A stretch of DNA of 5,992 nucleotides from an uncultured Mycoplasmatota bacterium (GTDB lineage: Bacteria > Bacillota_I > Bacilli_A > RF39 > UBA660), in NCBI GenBank assembly GCA_948469295.1, contig CAOKLK010000045.1, positions 1-5,992 on the forward strand. Reading direction: 5' to 3'. Made by a program: the position numbers and the translations under genes. The number at the start of each line of letters is the position of its first letter. Position 1 is the stretch's first letter. The notes beneath the pieces are model-generated. The model was not told the origin of the DNA, did not search any database, and worked only from the letters and a program-made list of their open reading frames with translations. This document shows positions 5,345-5,992 of this stretch, piece after piece.

Positions 5345-5992
5345 TTATACTTCTACTACAACATTTAAATCTGCATTTTGACTTAATACCCAATTTTTCG
5401 TATCTTCACTAAGCACTTTTACAATTGCTGTATTTGGAACACTATCAAAAACATTCCGAGAAGCATTTATGCGTAAAGAAGCAAATAAACCTAAATTCAA
5501 ATGTTCAAGCCTCTCACAACCAGAAAACATAAAATCCATAACTCTTACATTTTTTGTATCAAAATTGCTTACATCTAAATCTATTAAATTACTGCAGTTT
5601 TGAAACATTCCATACATACTTGTTACATAATTTGTAACAAAACTACTAACATTTAAGTTAGCTAAAGAAGAACAATTATAAAACATACTATTCATACCTG
5701 TTACATTACTGGTATCAAAACTACTTAAATCTAAGTTGGTTAATGAGGAACAAAAAGAAAACATTCCACTCAAATCAGTAACTTTACTTGTATCTAAAAA
5801 ATGAAGATTTTCTATTTCTTTTAAAGAAGTAAAGTTTGCAAACAAAAAAATACTATTTGGATTTGCCTTAATTCCTCCTTCGGATTGCATATATAATGTA
5901 TAAGTCTCGATGTCTTCATTTGATACTAAATAACTCATAACACTTCCATCTTGAGTTTCCGATACATCAAAAGTATGTACTGCATCTTCATG
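5345..5992 (-). CDS. BspA-like leucine-rich repeat surface protein (DUF285 type), C-terminal part
   Basis: The frame is open to the right window edge, so the gene is partial; 215 C-terminal residues are visible. The ATG at 5938 is internal: the 18 codons before it (HEDAVHTFDVSETQDGSV) have no stop and read straight into the family's pre-repeat region. Then come YTLYMQSEGGIKANPNS, the lead-in FLDTSKVTDLSG, and four 26-residue repeats from residue 77. Each begins MFxxC and reads L-x-x-L-(D/N)-(L/V)-SSFDTSNVTxM in the first three; the fourth (MFSGCERLEHLNLG) is degenerate. The protein ends 35 residues later (VFDSVPN to NVVVEV) without LPXTG or a membrane helix, so any anchor must be N-terminal and out of view. 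Such proteins are surface-exposed adhesins or binding proteins of gut Firmicutes and Mollicutes. Ligands cannot be inferred. Confidence 0.9.
   Translation of the reverse strand, partial: HEDAVHTFDVSETQDGSVMSYLVSNEDIETYTLYMQSEGGIKANPNSIFLFANFTSLKEIENLHFLDTSKVTDLSGMFSFCSSLTNLDLSSFDTSNVTGMNSMFYNCSSLANLNVSSFVTNYVTSMYGMFQNCSNLIDLDVSNFDTKNVRVMDFMFSGCERLEHLNLGLFASLRINASRNVFDSVPNTAIVKVLSEDTKNWVLSQNADLNVVVEV
5453..5764 (-). repeat. Four 78-bp repeat units encoding 26-residue leucine-rich repeats
   Basis: The word aaacat (ATGTTT on the coding strand, Met-Phe) recurs at 5525, 5603, 5681 and 5759, exactly 78 bases apart each time. The units are 5687-5764, 5609-5686, 5531-5608 and 5453-5530. The first three share clear nucleotide similarity around TGTTACAT and CAAAACTACT. 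The last has decayed. A constant length with diverged sequence fits old tandem duplication kept in frame. Confidence 0.9.
5620..5640. repeat. Perfect inverted repeat in the second repeat unit (PARCEL-like core)
   Basis: TTGTTACA (5620-5627) and TGTAACAA (5633-5640) are perfect 8-base inverted arms around a 5-base centre. They encode the VTNYVT segment that replaces DTSNVT of the neighbouring units. The first repeat unit has a similar but imperfect palindrome (TGATAC/GTAACA, one mismatch) at the equivalent place. Palindromic amphipathic repeat coding elements are known from this protein family. Confidence 0.55.

Overview
The window comes from a very AT-rich, low-GC Gram-positive (Firmicutes/Bacilli-type) chromosome. 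It has strong AGGAGG-like ribosome binding sites, TATAAT-type promoters and tightly packed genes. The relatives suggested are gut Bacilli or Erysipelotrichia-like lineages, inferred from a BspA-type leucine-rich repeat protein, a Listeria-Bacteroides repeat protein, a YtxH protein, a SpoVB/MurJ-type flippase and a Cse60-like protein. The tryptophans I traced (in TrmB, the flippase and the repeat protein) are TGG, and four genes end in TGA. The organism therefore uses the standard bacterial code, not the Mycoplasma code.

Region 1 (1-2037, minus strand) is a compact four-gene envelope operon. A promoter with an extended -10 (2009-2037) drives a lipoprotein of unknown function (1339-1983). This is followed by a 307-residue acidic, largely disordered protein (402-1325), a one-helix membrane protein resembling DUF948/YtxG (94-405) and a YtxH-domain protein cut by the window edge (1-97). 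The last two junctions are ATGA stop/start overlaps, and the first has a stop codon embedded in the next ribosome binding site.

Region 2 (2064-3121) holds trmB (tRNA guanine-N7 methyltransferase, minus strand, 2064-2699). Diverging from it is a GTG-initiated Met/Pro/Gln-rich protein ending in an eight-position, uninterrupted heptad coiled coil (2753-3091, plus strand). Its rho-independent terminator (3100-3121) lies inside the last codons of the convergent flippase gene.

Region 3 (3088-4916, minus strand) is a two-gene unit. A 59-residue Cse60-like protein starting at GTG is translationally coupled by ATGA to a 550-residue polytopic flippase of the SpoVB/YtgP(MurJ) family. In Bacillus, members of both families are linked to sporulation or wall synthesis, so a joint envelope or spore-wall role is a reasonable inference, not a demonstrated one.

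Region 4 (4949-5992) carries a small membrane-anchored protein with one Listeria-Bacteroides repeat (plus strand, own promoter). It converges on the 3' end of a BspA-like leucine-rich repeat surface protein that continues beyond the right edge. That gene has four exact-length 78-bp repeat units and an internal palindrome, reminiscent of PARCEL elements.

The window has no RNA genes, CRISPR arrays, insertion sequences or gene-free stretches over 300 bases. The longest intergenic gaps are about 80 bases.
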